A stretch of DNA of 64,000 bases from Blastomyces gilchristii SLH14081 (GCF_000003855.2 NW_003101678.1:619493-683492); one strand, 5' to 3'. Counted from the stretch's first letter, positions 44,240-55,811 are shown. The notes: generated by a model from the letters alone, not told the origin. Numbers and translations: made by a program.

Positions 44240-46423
44240 CCCCCCCTCGCATCGCCATGTGAGATCACAAACATCATAATAAAGAATCAATCATCTCTTG
44301 CAAATCTAGCTATGTCATTCTCAAATCCATTCAAATCATGCTACCTGCATTGAGTTTGTGTATTCTGTCCCTCTTCACCTGTAAAACCTAGTAAATCAAG
44401 AAATTAATAAAATGCAACTGTGCTCAAGAGTTTAGTCAATTCATCTGCTGTCATTTCTTCAGTTAAGATGTAATCAATTGAGATTATGTCATTATTCAAC
44501 TGGCTGCAGGTGTAATGAAATCAGGTGTCAATATACTTACTTCTTATGATGATTGCAGTCACTGTGACAAGATCAATCATCTTCTTATTATTTATCTTGA
44601 TTGACAGAGAGTCTTCTGTTTCAATAAAGCTCAGATTCATCATTATACTTCTTAACTATATTACTTTATATACAGCTTTGCTCAACACTACATATTCAGT
44701 CTCATTAGAGCTTAAGAATACATAGAGTTGCTTACTTGATTGTCATGAAATCAGTGCATTTCTCAATTTGAAAATATAACTGAATATAGATTTATAATCA
44801 TTATTCAATGAGCTGATCTAATCAGAATCTGTATATTCAATCAGTATATATATTATATTCAGAAATTTATTCTCAGATCTCTCATTATTATTCTTCATAT
44901 AGAATATATCAATCTCACATATTTCTTTCAAATATTAAATAACATGTAATAGAGTCTTTCATATCTTAGAGATGAGAGCAGTGTTCTTCTGTATCAGTAG
45001 AGATATTATACAGATGATATTTAACTGTAGCTTGATAACTAAGTATTGCAGACACTCAACATTATACTGAAATTATCACTTTGTAAAACTACTTTCTTTT
45101 TCAGAGATAGAGAAGTTATCTAGACATAGATTCTCATTCATGAGTGTACAGACAGCAGTTATATCATCTAGATGAAAATCTTCTATCAATTTATTGATAT
45201 AATATTGAAGTGTTAATTTGATTTTACTCTTTATATATTTCACTTTCATTTCTAAATATTTTGTGAGTTTCTTTAAGTCTTTGATCTCTAGTTTTTACTG
45301 TAAAATGTTGATAAGTCAATCAGCATTCTTCAGAGCATCTGCAAAGATATAAAGATTATTAATATATATAATTATATACAGGTGTTTTCAGGCTGAATGC
45401 TTTCAAAAAGCAGAGTCATAAGAACTCAGACTGAAGTCATTTTCTCATAGTATAGCTGTTAAGTAGTCATATTATATTTTAACAGCTGAATTCAATTCAT
45501 ATAGAGATTCTTCAACTGTATAGATAAGTATACACTGAGTTTCTTATTCAAAGTCTGTGAGTTATCTTATATAGACTGTTTTCTTTAATCTATTATATAA
45601 ATATATTATTACTATATTTACTTACTGTAGAGTTCAATCATACTTTATAGCAATTATAAACATTATTTAATTTATTATATCTGTAATCACAGAGATATAA
45701 GTCTTCTGATAAGTGTCTTTCTTTAATCAGTTATTATATACAACTTATTAAGATTTTCATAATATATTATTCTCATCAGTATTGAAATTATCAGAGTGAT
45801 TCTTTTCAATGAATATTCAGTGATCAGATGTCACTGATTCATTATATAAGACATCAGAATATAAAATAAGTGTTCAGATCTTGTATCTCTCAAGGTCAGA
45901 TATTTTATATTGTATTGATTTCTTTCAATAATCTCTCATCATCTCTGATCTACTTATAGCATTCTTGTGTGATTTCAGAAGAAAATCAGTAATGAAAATG
46001 AAAGTGTAAGCTATAAATGTCTTCATCAGCCACATTCAATCTGTACTTATCAATTCAGAAATATCAGAATTCTTTATTAAATAGATGATAGAAACAGTGT
46101 CAGTTGCTACAGTTGTAGTAGTTATAGTAATCTTCAGCATTTCTTGCACTTTTACAGGGAAAATCACATCACTTATATCAATAATTTTATCTATTATAGA
46201 ACTCTACAAGTGATAGATTGAACATTCACAGAATTCAATAAGCTTATATGAATCAGTCTATGCAGATAACTTATTTAACAGCTTCTGTGATTCATGAAGA
46301 TGAGTAAAAACATCAGTTTCAAGCTTATGAAAATGTGTGATCTGCAGCAGAGTGTTTGTCAATACTGAAAAAGAAATTATATGAGAGCTATGAACAGCTT
46401 CTTTACTATCATCATCTGCAACT

Positions 46424-46927
46424 AGACTGACCGTGTGACCGTGTCTGAGACCAGGATCAGATTTTTTAATAGTCTCATTATCAATTCAACTGATCTCATT
46501 ACACAGTTTTAACATTAGATAGTAGTCTCATACTGTCTCAGTGAGACTTACTGTCTACTCTTATCACATTTTCCAAATGAGATCATGATTTTCACTTCTC
46601 AATTTAAATTATTTTTATTGCTTTAAATGACTTTAAATCTCATTTGAGTGTTATCAAAAAGTGTTACTTTTTAAAAAATTAAAAATAGTCTAAAAAAAAC
46701 CTTAAAATGTCTAAAAATAGTAACTTTATGTCAAGAATGGAACTAAATGGAACCAAATGAGATCACTTTCTCATTTTTTTCAAGTCATGGTTTCATTTTA
46801 AGATCTGATATATAGTCACTTTACATGTTTTTTTAATAGCCAGTCTCAGCGGGATTCACACCAAGAAATGTATGAGACCAGATCAAATGAAACTAAACGT
46901 GAAATTCATGATCTCAGCGGCCAGTCT
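46424..46927. mobile_element. Candidate MITE inside the copia element
   Basis: This 504-bp segment is flanked by perfect 10-bp direct repeats ATCTGCAACT (46414-46423 and 46928-46937). Its ends are short inverted repeats: AGACTGACCG at the left and, read on the other strand, AGACTGGCCG at the right. It contains CpG sites that the surrounding element lacks and repeated GTCTCA / TGAGAC words near both ends. A 9-11 bp target duplication is typical of Mutator-like elements. It has no coding capacity. Confidence 0.6.
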
Positions 46928-49715
46928 ATCTGCAACTGCAGATCAATACTTTTCATTATATAGAATCATAGATGTGAGTGTATTATTTATGATTAAAACA
47001 ACTGTTTTCAGAATGTTTATTCAGAATTTCTTCAGAATCTTCTTACTGATAAGAACTGCTCTGATGTGAGTCATAATTATACATATTCTGCGCTCAGACA
47101 TATCATCTTGATGTGATAATTGAGAAGTAGTTAATTCTCATACTGTGTTATGATTGATGAATAATGCTGTAATCTTCATGAATCTGAATACATTATTAAC
47201 ATCAGTTCTGACATATGCTAGTACAGTAAAACCTAGATTCTTCATGAATTGAACTCAGTGTGTATAGTAATTATAAGCTTAGTTCTTAATGTATAAGAAA
47301 TAGATTCATCTATATCTGATCACATTATTCATAATTAACATGTAATATTTATTACTCTGTCATAATTTAATAGAGTGATTCATAGACTCACTTAATGTTC
47401 ACTCATCATCTGCAAGATTAATATGAATTCTCTTCATTGAGTGTACAGCTCATAGTATAAGAGTGATTGAGTATTTACATATCATACTCACTTTAACATA
47501 GGTTTTATAAAAGAAATTGATCTTAGTGTTTTTGACATAGATATCAGATAGTAAATTCTTTATCAATACTATAATAGCTTCTATGTGTATATGTCTCAGA
47601 TTAACATATCACTCTGTAAGTGTTTTTGTAATTGTAGATGATTCTTGATATTGAGATTGATTAACAGTGAGATTATTATCATCAATAGTAATCATGACTT
47701 TAGCATAGTCATTATCATATATATATGATTTCACTGTGAAGTAGACTGCTTTAGACTTATAATATACATTAACTTCTGATATTCTCTCAACTATTTTATA
47801 AATTGAGTTTTGAGATGTACAGATTGCAGTGAAAATCACTTCACTTAATACTTTAATAATAAAATAGAACAGAGTGTTTAAGCTTAAAAGCTTATATTGA
47901 AAATTCTGATTCTTCAATCTAGTGAATGATAATAGATTGACTGTGAGATTGAAAATATAATGAATATCACAGACAGTGATATTCTCTTCTTCAGATTCTA
48001 GAAGAAAATCACTGATCTCTTTAATATGACTGTAATCTCTGTTCACTGTATGAATCTTCATATTATCATCATACATTTTTCACTGAATGAGAGACTGCTT
48101 TTCATCTGTCATATGAAAACTCACACATGTGTCAAGAAATCAAGGTTTGCTTGTTATATCAATAGTTGCTGAAAAAGCAATTGTCACATTGACAGCTGCA
48201 GATTGTGAGACTATAAAATCAGAGAATTTCTTCTTCTTATCATCTTTATTCTTCTTTTTACTCTTCTGCTTATCATATCTGCTGATACTGATATTGTTGC
48301 TATTATTCTTCTCAGATGTAATAATATGTTTCTTATTTAACTTATATCACTGTTCAGTAGTAAGTTCTGAATACAGATATTAACAGATGTTTTTTCAGTG
48401 TTATCTTGAACTGTATATCTCACATTTGAAACTGTATACAGATAATGTAGAGAAAGTCATGATAGTTATATTAACTTACTGAGACTTAGAATGTTCATTC
48501 TTGAACTTACTTATACAGTTTGTCAACTATTTCATGAGATTATTAATATTAATATTGTATATAGAGTTCTGATCAGACATGTAGAAATTGTCTAAATATA
48601 TCTTGATAAAAGACTTTTGATACTTCTTCAGATTAATAAGAAAGAGATTATAATAAAAGTCTTCTGAGTTATTTATCAATTTCTTATAATATATAACTAG
48701 ATAATAGAATCTTCTCTGAAATACTAGATAATTATTATCTCTGACATGTAAGATAGTGAATTCTTTCACAATATTTATATATTTCTTCACAAGTGAGACA
48801 GTATATTCAACTTCAATTCTTTCTCATAGCACAGCTGCATTATCTGGCTCAAGAGTTTCAATAATTATATATACAGATTCTAATAAGAACTGTAACATAC
48901 ATTAATACAGTGCTTTGATATAAATGCTTCATTTTTCAGCATTTAATGTGTCTTGACTGATGTCTTCTGAACAGATATATTAATTCTTTATAAGAATATC
49001 AGATCTGTTAATAACTTCAGCATCTGTAAGAATTTCTGTACATCAGATCTTATAGTTATTATTATCAAATATAGTTACAGCTTTGATATCTATGACTTTT
49101 TGAACATTCTTTTGATATTTGTGAATCTCAGATTTGAAATTATCTGCTGCAGAAATAACTACTCAATATGTGCTTATTCTGTCACAGAATATTATCAGAT
49201 TATTAAATATCATTGATATTATATTATCTGAACTCATTCTAGACATGATACTTATATGTCACACTTCTATATATATTACTTATGAGCTTGAAGTATCATT
49301 ATTCAATTTATAATCTATTTCACTATTTATAGATGACTTTATAATCTCTTCTATAACTTCTGTGTATTGTATAGTATCTATTTTCTCTGATTCTTTATTA
49401 ATAGATGTCTGAGTGTGAGAATATAAATGTAAAGTTCTTCTTCTATCACTCTGTGATATAGATATACCACTCATCAGTCAAAGAAGAGTTGAATGAAGAA
49501 ATTAAAAAGAAAAAAAATGTGTTATATTATATTATAGAGTTCTGCTATTTCAATCACTGACTAAGTAGATACACTTGAAACATGCAATGTAAATGTGATA
49601 AAAGAATTCTTCTATTCAGAGTGAACACATTCAATGCTTACACAGGTGTTTTTAAACAAAAGTAAAAAAAAAAAAATGTAATTCTTTGTAAAAACATGCT
49701 ATTCAGGCTATAACC

Positions 49716-49831
49716 TGTGGGATGGTTAATCTGTTGTATTCGTGTAGAAAGAGCTAGCTATATATATTACATATGAGATCACGTGTAGGCGGAGCGGTCG
49801 CTACGGCAACGCCACTAGGGCGGATGCTACA
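49716..49831 (-). repeat. 5' LTR of the copia element
   Basis: 116 bp, identical to the other LTR except one base at 49746. In element orientation the internal sequence next to it begins GGTTATAGCC, the expected primer-binding position, but no tRNA match is clear. Confidence 0.9.
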
Positions 49832-49934
49832 GATACCTAGGTAATGTCAGGAAGCAGAAAACTTGTAATGTTGGATGTCTGAGTGGTTGTATTATTAATA
49901 ATTGGTTCTATCTAGTGTGGGTTAATATGCTTGG

Positions 49935-49983
49935 TGCGGGGCGCTAGTCCGTACTAGGAAGCCTAGGGCTTCAACACCCCGCA
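49935..49983. repeat. Compound palindrome (cruciform-like)
   Basis: TGCGGGG and CCCCGCA close a 49-bp segment; inside lie the smaller inverted repeats CTAGTCCGTACTAG and AAGCCTAGGGCTT. It sits about 140 bp upstream of the ATG of a decayed gene. Confidence 0.65.
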
Positions 49984-50122
49984 TTCCCAATGACAATGAG
50001 CCTTTGGAAATAGTTCTGAGCAATCTTATTCTTTTTCTATCTCTTAAAAGACTGATACCTTATAAAAGAACTGCTACACATCCTTTCTCCTATTAGACTA
50101 CTCCGCAAACAATCTGTTCATC

Positions 50123-50405
50123 ATGCCGAGAAAATCGCCTGGAAATAATACAGCAGTAAATACCAGAAAGGTAAGTTTTAAGTTCTACTTCCAGAGCACC
50201 CTCATGTTGATCTTCGCAGCTGCTTGTTTAACTACTTTTTACATTACTACTGCAATAAAGAAGCTAAGAATGGTTCTTCTAGTCTAATGTGACCGGGTAT
50301 GCCAACTTCTATTCACGTACTCTATGGGCAAATATGAACCTATACTTAAAATGTTTAACTATTGATATCTTTCCCACAGGATCACCACCACCACCACCAC
50401 CACCG

Positions 50406-50439
<34 letters not shown>

Positions 50440-51110
50440 CGTGACTGGAGAAGGTTCTTGCAGTGAAGGCAACAAGGTTCACAGCAAGGCTAGAATCGTT
50501 AAGGACGGATGAGGTAGTCGTGCCAACTTCCAAGCTTCATTTGGACTGTGTATGGGCCCCGACAGTCTTGAAGAGGGGAATCGTATTTTGGACGCTTTCC
50601 AAAAGCATGACAAAGAGAATGAAGTATGTATTGCATTTTTGCCTTTGTGAATAACTAGCTAAATGCCTATGTATTATTAGCATGCCTAATGCACATACTA
50701 TCGTGGAGTTCATGTTTGAGCAGCCAGGGATAACCTCCGCGGAGGACAATTGGGCCTACCCCTACCATAGCCATCGGGATTTGTCTGGTTTCTCCTTTCA
50801 TCAATCCTGAAACAGTTTAATGAGTACACTGATCTTGGGGCAGTTTTAACTGACTCGGCACTCTCCCGGCTCATATCTGCTTCCAGTGATTTTTGTGATA
50901 TCAATCTGTCATCTTTGCTGGGTTTGCTCTCAAAGGTATATTTTGTCCTTGAATGTTGTTTGAGATCTTTTGTTTACACTAGACTGGTATAGGCTTCTTG
51001 TAGACTCAACTTCAAAATGTCTTAAGAAAAGAATGCTACTTCTTTATTAATTGAGAAGGCTGTGCTGAAGCCTCATCTGAACCCTCATTCAGAGGAATTT
51101 ATCTGGTATG
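50123..51110 (+). pseudogene. Decayed gene with Thr/Asn repeat tract, unknown family
   Basis: A plausible first exon 50123-50170 (MPRKSPGNNTAVNTRK, GTAAGT donor) is followed by an exon from 50380. There a (CAC)n-(CAA)n microsatellite at 50,381-50,440 reads as Thr and Asn runs and continues VTGEGSCSEGNKVHSKARIV, then meets an in-frame TGA at 50510-50512 (CGA-to-TGA type), then GSRANFQASFGLCMGPDSLE and GNRILDAFQKHDKENE. Further right, MPNAHTIVEFMFEQPGITSA at 50,680-50,800 and FNEYTDLGAVLTDSALSRLI at 50,815-50,880 are in shifted frames. Coding signal is clear but broken at least twice, and after 51,060 it grades into AT-rich sequence. I do not recognise the family. Confidence 0.5.
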
Positions 51111-52354
51111 TTCATACTTCATTCTTTCATAACTTCATGCTTAATAAGTTATAGAATAATCAAGTATGAAACTGTGAAAGATCTGAATATATATCTGACA
51201 ATTGCACATGCAGTCTTTGATAAAATTAAGTCTAAGAGTGATCAATAAACATCTCAATCAGTTTAAAGACTAATATTCATCACATATTATCATCAGATAA
51301 GATGCAGAGATTTGATATTTTCAGATACTATCTTTAATACTCTCAAGATAATATGTCTTAGTGATTTCACACAATGAGTTAAGAAAGTTAAAGAGAGTAA
51401 AGAAAAAGATTATCTATATAACAGATAAACTTGAAGCACTTATAACATGAAGAGAAGACAATGTAATTCTCTTAAACATAATACTATACTAGAGCTGCTT
51501 GACACTATCTCTTTAAATTAAGAGATTCTGAAGTAAATTTTCTGCAGAGACTCTATTCAAATGTTTAGAGATTAAATTTAATAATTTCAATGAAAAATTA
51601 AAGCAGTATTCTTCAGATGTGTATTGAAATACATTCTCTCTTCTTTCTCTATTCATCTCTTTTCCTAATACTCAATGTTTTCTTCAGTACATCCTCTCTT
51701 AAAGAAGTTACATTCAAGCATCAAGGCTTTATCTCTTCTCATTCTTCCAAGAGAAATAATATGCCGCCGCATATTTTGAGCCTCAGGATTACTATGCCTT
51801 CAGCAAATGCTGCCCTGAGATTTTTTGTGCAGCTTCTTGCACTCACATTACTGTTCAGATATACTCACTGCTAACATTTATGAGATGATACTGATTTCAT
51901 TCTAGATGTATATTTCTCATACTCTAGATGCCAGATTAGCTGATCAAGAGCAAATCAGCTATTTTATCACTATAGAGTGTACTGTTCTCAGAATGAATGT
52001 GATGAATGCAGGCTGTCTCTATTTTATGAATCAGATTAACCGCGCAGCTAGCTTTCTTCTAAATGAGGGTGTTCTTTGTTACCAGGACGATGATGGCATT
52101 GGAATAATGAATCTCTCCTTGGGTCGCCTCCAACATCTTACGGCAGGGACGGGAGGGAGCCCCGGAGGCGTACCCGGCTGTTGTCGTCGAGGCATCAAAT
52201 GAGTTGTGGTTTCTGCTTCAGCTCCAAGTGTGCTTTCTTCTGAAGACATTGTGATAATGAAGGTGGGGCAATGGCCAGGATGAACCCATAACTATTCCTA
52301 TTTGGGTCTAGTTCTAGTAGTACGCGGGCCCCCAGGCGAGGGAGGAAGCTTATT
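51111..52354. other. Partly AT-rich spacer with scattered coding remnants
   Basis: 51,120-51,620 is AT-rich and CpG-poor, like the retrotransposon body. 51,750-52,190 has normal composition with short broken frames (YAAAYFEPQDYYAFSKCCPE; VYCSQNECDECRLSLFYES) that suggest a dead gene, but no family could be named. Confidence 0.35.
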
Positions 52355-53427
52355 GTGCAGGGCCTCGCGCTGTTTGGTTTTCTCGACTGTGGAATTGCTC
52401 ATGAGCCAGGTCGCGATACAATGACAATGTCGAGGAAACAACGAAAAGCGAATATTTTCTTCTATGCTGCCTTTAATCTGGCTGAGCTTATTGAGCTGGC
52501 TCAACGACTGCGCAATGTGACATGCTCGTGTGATTCCACGCAAAAACCATTCAGTGGAAGTTTTAACTGGGCTGTCGTCCTCACTTTTGTGGACGGAGTT
52601 GAGTGGCTGTTTCGAGCGCCTCGGACAAGTTACGGCCTTGAGTATGCTGTTACTCAAGCTACTTAACGGCAACCGACCGGTGGAATGATTTTGTGACTCT
52701 TGACTCTAAGATTGAAAACAGCCGGAACAGGTTAGATTATTATGTTGCTGGATTGTGCCTTGAGGAAATGATACCGAGCCTTGTTAATGACTTGGAAACG
52801 AGATGTGGTGAACCCGGCGGCTTTCCTTTACACCACCTCGATCTCAGTCTGAACAACATTTTCATTGACAATCATTGCAACATAACATGTATTATTGACT
52901 GGGCATTCTCATTTTTTGCGCCATCAACAATACTTCTCTCCACACCCGGCCTACCACACCCAAGGGACGAGTGCAAACCTTCGCTAACATGCGCATTCAG
53001 GTCTGGGTTCATCAATAATGGCGTGACAACTTGCTCTGATGCCTGGAAAAAGACTAGAATGGCTTGGCTTTTTATGCGGCTGGTCAGTCTTGACGGCTTG
53101 CAAGACTATCACTATTTTACAGAGCTTTACTTGTTGATCAACAAACAGCCTGCTGAAGAGCTGTTTACAAAATTTCAGCAACAATACGCGAAACATGAGG
53201 TTATGAACATGCACTGGATCCTTTCCGCGGACGACCAGTCACCAAGTGAGATCAAGCAAAGTGAAAAAGTCTATTTTGTGAATGTGGGCGCTGAGCGGCA
53301 TGCTCTAGCTCTCAAGATTAGACTAGTATCGATGTTGAACAGGTCATTTGTTGCTGACAGACAGCTTTGGCATTGGATTGAAGAGGTGGTAAGTGAGCAA
53401 GAGAAAGAAAGCCTTCAAGAAGGATAG
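52355..53427 (+). pseudogene. APH-type (aminoglycoside phosphotransferase-like) kinase, internally deleted
   Basis: The N-terminal part reads LAELIELAQRLRNVTCSCDS, then SGSFNWAVVLTFVDGVEWLF and RAPRTSYG, typical of large fungal APH-family proteins. At 52,640-52,670 the frame breaks (TAA at 52664-52666) and coding resumes one frame over as TDRWNDFVTLDSKIENSRNR. The normally long middle part (the rest of the N-lobe and start of the C-lobe) is missing. The C-lobe follows with FPLHHLDLSLNNIFID, the HxDxxxxN catalytic loop (here HLDLSLNN), and CIIDWAFS with the metal-binding Asp, then RSFVADRQLWHWIEE near a normal stop. Catalytic residues survive but the nucleotide-binding lobe does not, so it is almost certainly inactive. 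Confidence 0.72.
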
Positions 53428-53841
53428 ATTGCTCATGAAATTGTGTTACCATGAGCTATATTATTTCAATAGGAAAAAACCACAGAGTCTTATCAGCATA
53501 CACTTGAGTGACCTTCAGCCATGAACAACCTGCGCACAGGAACCTCGAGGTAAAAAAAAAAGAACAGATTCGCTCCAAAGCCAAAATAATCCTTATACTC
53601 CAACTAAAAGCAGAGGTGACCAGATAAAAGTATAAGATCCAGAAAGCAAATGTCAGGTGTCCAGGTAGTAAAGGCTGCAATGAGTCCCGCGTCCATGCAC
53701 TCACAACAACTAGCCTATCAACAGGATGTAGCAATTAAGACAGAGCTTCTACCACATACACAGATCTTAGATCTTAGCATCCGAATCAACCTACCGAGCT
53801 ACCACAAGGACAGAGACGTTTTTCACTACAACATTCTACCG
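53428..53841. other. Convergent intergenic
   Basis: About 410 bp between two pseudogenes; nothing seen. Confidence 0.3.
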
Positions 53842-54715
53842 CTATTTCCTCCGGGTTTCCATGATATTTGTCACCTCCCTGCGCTTGAAGAATTCAAGGT
53901 AGAGTCGTGAGCACTCTTTGCCGGTACCCCCGTCCTTCTGCCATGCTATATTGGCTTCTGCACGGATCTCCGCAGCACAATCCTTATAACGGCCGTCCCG
54001 ATAGCAATCGTCCATTGCCACTACCTCCAAACCAGCCTCTTTCACCATGCTCTTTGCAAACTTGCGTGCCTCCTTGAAGCTTCTTCCATCGCCAATTAGC
54101 AGGTGCAACTCATCAGGATCTGTTCCATCAAAGGGAAGCGCGTCAAGACAGGCGAGTTCGCGATGCTCGTGGTCCACGCTAAAGATGATCATGGCCCCAG
54201 GAGAGAGATACTGCGCTAGATGGTGGAGAAACTGCTTCAGTTTGGCTGGCGCAACCACCTGCATCACCCACAGTAGAAGGATCCGATCAAATGTCTTGAA
54301 TTCCAAACTCTGAAGGCGAGGAAATTGCTTGAGGTCATGCATATCTCCTTTTAGGAACTGGATGTTCTGCAATCCCCGGAGGGTGGCGGTGATGGATGCT
54401 TGACGAAGACATCCTCCACTTGCATCAATAGCAACAACACAGCCTTCGGGCCCGACTTGAGAGGCGGCCTGCGCGGTCACCCACCCTGCACCACAGCCGA
54501 GCCGAGCTCCAGAACTTTCTGACCTGGCTGAATGTCGGCAAATTTTATAAAGGGACGGATGTCACCGGCGTGATGCTGAAAGCTCTGTTGGTAAACGGCG
54601 CAATTGCATCGTACTCTTTCTTTGCTGTATCATAGTTCTGCGCAGTATTCTTGACAATTCGCTCGCGTTCCTTCTTCTGCTCTCCTTCGTAGTGTTCAGC
54701 CACGGTCGGAGGCAT
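53842..54715 (-). pseudogene. Class I SAM-dependent methyltransferase, frameshifted
   Basis: The gene starts at ATG 54715 (cacc context) with MPPTVAEHYEGEQKKERERI and VKNTAQNYDTAKKEYDA. Near 54,600 the frame shifts to VYQQSFQHHAGDIRPFIKFA and DIQPGQKVLELG, and then a 5-bp tandem duplication (CCGAG twice, 54497-54506 on the plus strand) splits the SAM-binding motif I: the normal LELGCGAGW continues only in the next frame. From there GAGWVTAQAAS, VVAIDASGGCLRQA, KGDMHDLKQFP, FDRILLLWVMQVVAPAKLKQ and LSPGAMIIFS run to a stop at 53842, all typical of Rossmann-fold methyltransferases. Two independent frame breaks argue for a pseudogene rather than an assembly error. The substrate is unknown. Confidence 0.75.
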
Positions 54716-55329
54716 GGTGGCCTGCTGATACGGTTAGAACAGCACATGAAGATCCTATTCCTGGGACACTGCTTAGAAAGTGGGATAGATACTTACCAGA
54801 AAGTTTTGAGCCCTGGTAAGATAGACTGGACGAGGACAAGGAGGAGAGGGAGAGTAGGCGAGAGAGCGATCAAGTAGTGGAAGAGGAAGAGTGCAAGCAA
54901 GAGGAGGTGTACGCGTTGTAACAACACAATCGAAATTGAAATATCTTCACTTCACTCTAGCAACACAATAATCTAGCGAGATCAACAACCGACTTTCTGG
55001 CATTTCGGCCCCAAATAATCGGGATAAGAGCAATGTGGACAATGAGCCAGTCGATTCAGAGAGCATTGGAAGGGATTAGCAGCTGCTTCACATACAGAGG
55101 CCACATTCGAGTGTATCAAGCCACCCAGTTTTGGCGATACCGGGGCCTTATTGGATATGAGGTGGCAAAAGGGCTGAGATGCTGCATAATAAATAATGGG
55201 AAGAATCCCTAAGCTGTGTTCTAGTGCTGGCGCACATCGGGGTCAGACTTATAACCGGACTAACCTCATCATTTTATATGTAAATAAGACGAGGACGCTT
55301 TGACGTGCCCATCTGATCAGAAGACCTTT
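54716..55329. other. Intergenic, nothing clear
   Basis: About 610 bp of normal composition; no open frame with recognisable features. Part of it may be the former promoter of the methyltransferase. Confidence 0.3.
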
Positions 55330-55811
55330 TCAAGGGCTTAATCCGCTTTTCTGATGGTCGGTGGTCTGCGTGAGATTTGTGGAGGTCAATTATCAAGACC
55401 CGGCGCAACTCATTGTTCCATAACATATTCTCACGCCGTAAATCATCGTGCACGACACCCAGCTTGCGGATTTTTTTTTATTGATCTGGAAATCTCATTT
55501 CTCAGCATCGAGCTTTGCTCAACTCTTTATAAACTTTCTCCTCCCCAACCCATCAGAAGCATATGACGGATCTCCCCAGCGCCGTGCAGAAAATATATCC
55601 ATTTCAGGTCAATTGCTCCTAAAAATACAGGAACGGCGGAGCCTTGTGCTTTCTGAAGAACCCGATATATATCTGCTTCGCGTGAGACCTCCTTCCATGA
55701 GATAGAAGAGTGTTTCCCCGAGAGGACGGAATCGGCCCTGCGCCAGTGGCAGTCGACGCTTCGACGAACGAAGAAATAGACGCGTTTAGCAGAACCCGCC
55801 GCCGCTGACAT
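55330..55811 (-). pseudogene. Fragment of a fungal protein-kinase-like gene
   Basis: On the minus strand the frame reads ISWKEVSREADIYRVLQKAQ, GSAVPVFLGAID and YFLHGAGEIRHMLLMGWGGE, then breaks. It resumes in another frame as KVYKELSKARC, and again as KLGVVHDDLRRENMLWNNEL with RRVLIIDLHK. This is the hinge, catalytic loop (HDDLRRENM, in the place of HRDL-x3-N) and metal-binding IIDLH region of a fungal kinase-like family. At least two frame changes and the absence of an upstream N-lobe mark it as a dead fragment. It is one of three kinase-fold genes in this compartment. Confidence 0.7.

Larger units (their letters stand above)
44119..49836 (-). mobile_element. Ty1/copia LTR retrotransposon, full length but mutation-eroded
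   Basis: Two 116-bp direct repeats (44124-44239 and 49716-49831) begin TG and end CA and differ at one base. They are bounded by the 5-bp target duplication GATAC (44119-44123 and 49832-49836). A polypurine run (GAGGGGGGG read on the minus strand, 44240-44248) abuts the left LTR, so the element reads leftward. Minus-strand remnants fit copia order: gag-like at 48790-48527, a pre-integrase segment with NLTVNLLSFTRLKNQNF (about 47,900), then reverse transcriptase with YINNLYIFADA at about 45,333-45,366 in place of YVDD. The interior is about 70% A+T, nearly lacks CpG and has stops throughout, so it cannot encode functional proteins. The damage fits RIP-like C-to-T mutation. Confidence 0.88.

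Noticed and set aside
47609..48076. 155-codon minus-strand frame inside the AT-rich block as a functional gene
   Set aside because: It carries the copia pre-integrase segment but sits in an element full of stops; it is a chance-open remnant.
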